Shown here one piece after another: positions 63,033 to 64,000 of a stretch of DNA of 64,000 nucleotides; within the stretch, counting starts at the first letter, position 1, and each line of letters begins with the position of its first letter. The notes under the pieces were generated by a model. It was given only the letters and a program-made list of their open reading frames with translations, did not search any database and had not been told where the DNA came from. This DNA is from Cutaneotrichosporon cavernicola (taxonomy: Eukaryota > Basidiomycota > Tremellomycetes > Trichosporonales > Trichosporonaceae): assembly GCF_030864355.1 (NCBI RefSeq), contig NC_083395.1, forward strand, positions 2,852,001-2,916,000. Reading direction: 5' to 3'. A program made the translations under genes and the position numbers.

Positions 63033-64000
63033 ATGGTCAAGAGCACGGCGCCGCTCCAGATCAGGCTCACCGAGCCGGTCATCTACCTGCGCGGCACGTC
63101 GACTGGAGCAGACTTCCGAGGCCGGCCTCAGCATGCACGTGACGACGGGCCATCGGCAGTTGTGCGTGGCCTCCTAACACTTCGGCTTCATAAGACGACG
63201 CGCATCCGCAACATCAACATCTCACTTGAGGGCATCGCGCGCACGGAATGGCCAGAGGGTGAGTTATTCCTGAACCTAGGGCGCTGATCTCAGGTATCGG
63301 ATCGCGCCGCACGGACACATATGAGGAGCACGAGCTGATCAACGAGACGACGACGTTCTTCAACGGCGCAGAAGAGGCCAAAGCACAAACGGCACGGAGG
63401 AGCGCGTCGGTCGGACCTGGCGTGCTGGCGCAGCACGACCTCGATTCGGACGACGAGGACGGGTTCGCTCAGCGCGAGGAGGACGAATGGGAGACCCGTG
63501 GCAGGCCCCTACCGCGCTCGTTAAGTGTACTCCCATCAGCTCCGTCGGACTGGCAGGAATGGTACCGCGACGGTATCTCGCGCGCCGGAAGCCCTGTCAA
63601 CAGCGCAGCCCCGAGCCGCGTCCCCAGCGCTACGGACCTTGCGGGGCTAATCAACGCGACCCGCAACCAGTCCGTCGATGAACGTGGTCCAACCCCCGCA
63701 TACTCCGCGGCGGCCACGCCCCCGTCCATGACCACGCCGCCAATCTCGAGCCACCCGTCCTCAATCCTTCTTCCGGGCGGGAGCCGCGGGCGCTCGCCCA
63801 TGCCGGACAGCGCCATCTCACGCCGAGAGAGTGAGCAGGACGATCCCAACTGGGACACAACGCCGTTCGGGGAATCACCAGAGGGCCTGCTCCCCCCCGG
63901 ATCGCCAGCGCCAAACGTTAGATTTAACGAAGGCGCCGCTGATAGGGCGCTGGCTGCGGCTGCCGCGGGTAGGCCGCAGGAGGACGATAACCGGCTGCGT
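63033..64000 (+). CDS. Alpha-arrestin-like protein (partial, 3' end outside window)
   Basis: Alpha-arrestins recruit Rsp5-type ubiquitin ligases to membrane transporters. Exon 1 (MVKSTAPLQIRLTEPVIYLR, then GLLTLRLHKTTRIRNINISL, EGIARTEWPEG) is the N-terminal arrestin beta-sandwich. A 35-nt intron (63259-63293) joins it in phase to IGSRRTDTYEEHELINETTT and FFNGAEEAKA, a fungal arrestin hallmark. A Ser/Pro-rich insertion follows (PLPRSLSVLPSAPSDWQEWY, ATPPSMTTPPISSHPSS), so the arrestin fold is interrupted by a long disordered loop as in several basidiomycete homologs. The rest, including any PPxY motifs, is beyond the window. Confidence 0.85.

Overview
This window is nuclear DNA of a GC-rich, intron-dense basidiomycete yeast. 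Almost every gene is cut by one or more introns of 29-60 nt with GT(G/A)NGN donors, CTAAC/CTGAC-type branch sites about 10 nt before the acceptor, and NAG acceptors. Gene content (a UDP-xylose synthase, GDP-mannose metabolism, complex I, Zn2Cys6 regulators) and protein character point to Tremellomycetes, most likely Trichosporonales. That placement is inference from protein and intron style; no rRNA marker is present. There is no mobile element, CRISPR array, operon or rRNA here.

Layout. 1-8.1 kb is a trafficking and polarity block: AP-1 mu (partial), Rho-GDI RDI1, its client RHO1, and the Rab5 exchange factor VPS9. 8.2-18.3 kb has a GMPPA-type nucleotidyltransferase, an SH3-SAM-PH polarity scaffold (Boi/Pob1 family) with an added CH-like tail, and UXS1. 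18.3-19.9 kb is a repeat-rich spacer with a tRNA-Leu(AAG) and a tRNA-Asn(GTT), both intron-containing. 19.9-27.7 kb has the mitochondrial carrier YMC1, a YTH-domain m6A reader and a YTP1-like membrane protein. 27.7-34 kb is gene-poor: one quinate/sugar permease, a second tRNA-Asn and two weak small-ORF candidates. 34-41.5 kb holds an alcohol-acetyltransferase-like enzyme, a GSKIP-domain protein, complex I NDUFV1, an ING-type PHD protein, a newly recognised 54-residue CxxC protein gene and the mitochondrial SSB RIM1. 41.7-51.3 kb holds a Mit1/CHD-like remodeler that ends after its first ATPase lobe, an aldo-keto reductase, a STEEP1 homolog and NUP82. 51.4-64 kb holds a MoaB/CinA-like protein, a Zn2Cys6 regulator fused to a degenerate aspartate-aminotransferase fold, NHP2, an aldehyde dehydrogenase, FIG4 and the start of an alpha-arrestin.

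The most striking object is the 893-residue gene at 53166-56124. A canonical fungal Zn2Cys6 DNA-binding motif, assembled across two microexons of 4 and 5 nt, is followed by a full-length fold-type I aspartate-aminotransferase domain. By eye that domain has lost the PLP lysine and nearly every other cofactor- and substrate-binding residue, and it ends in a Glu/Ala-rich helix. It is a fungal counterpart in layout to the bacterial MocR/GabR (DNA-binding plus aminotransferase) regulators, but with a different DNA-binding domain and a dead catalytic site.

Exon boundaries were set by eye from reading frame, splice consensus and protein-family continuity. CDS coordinates span first to last coding base and include introns.
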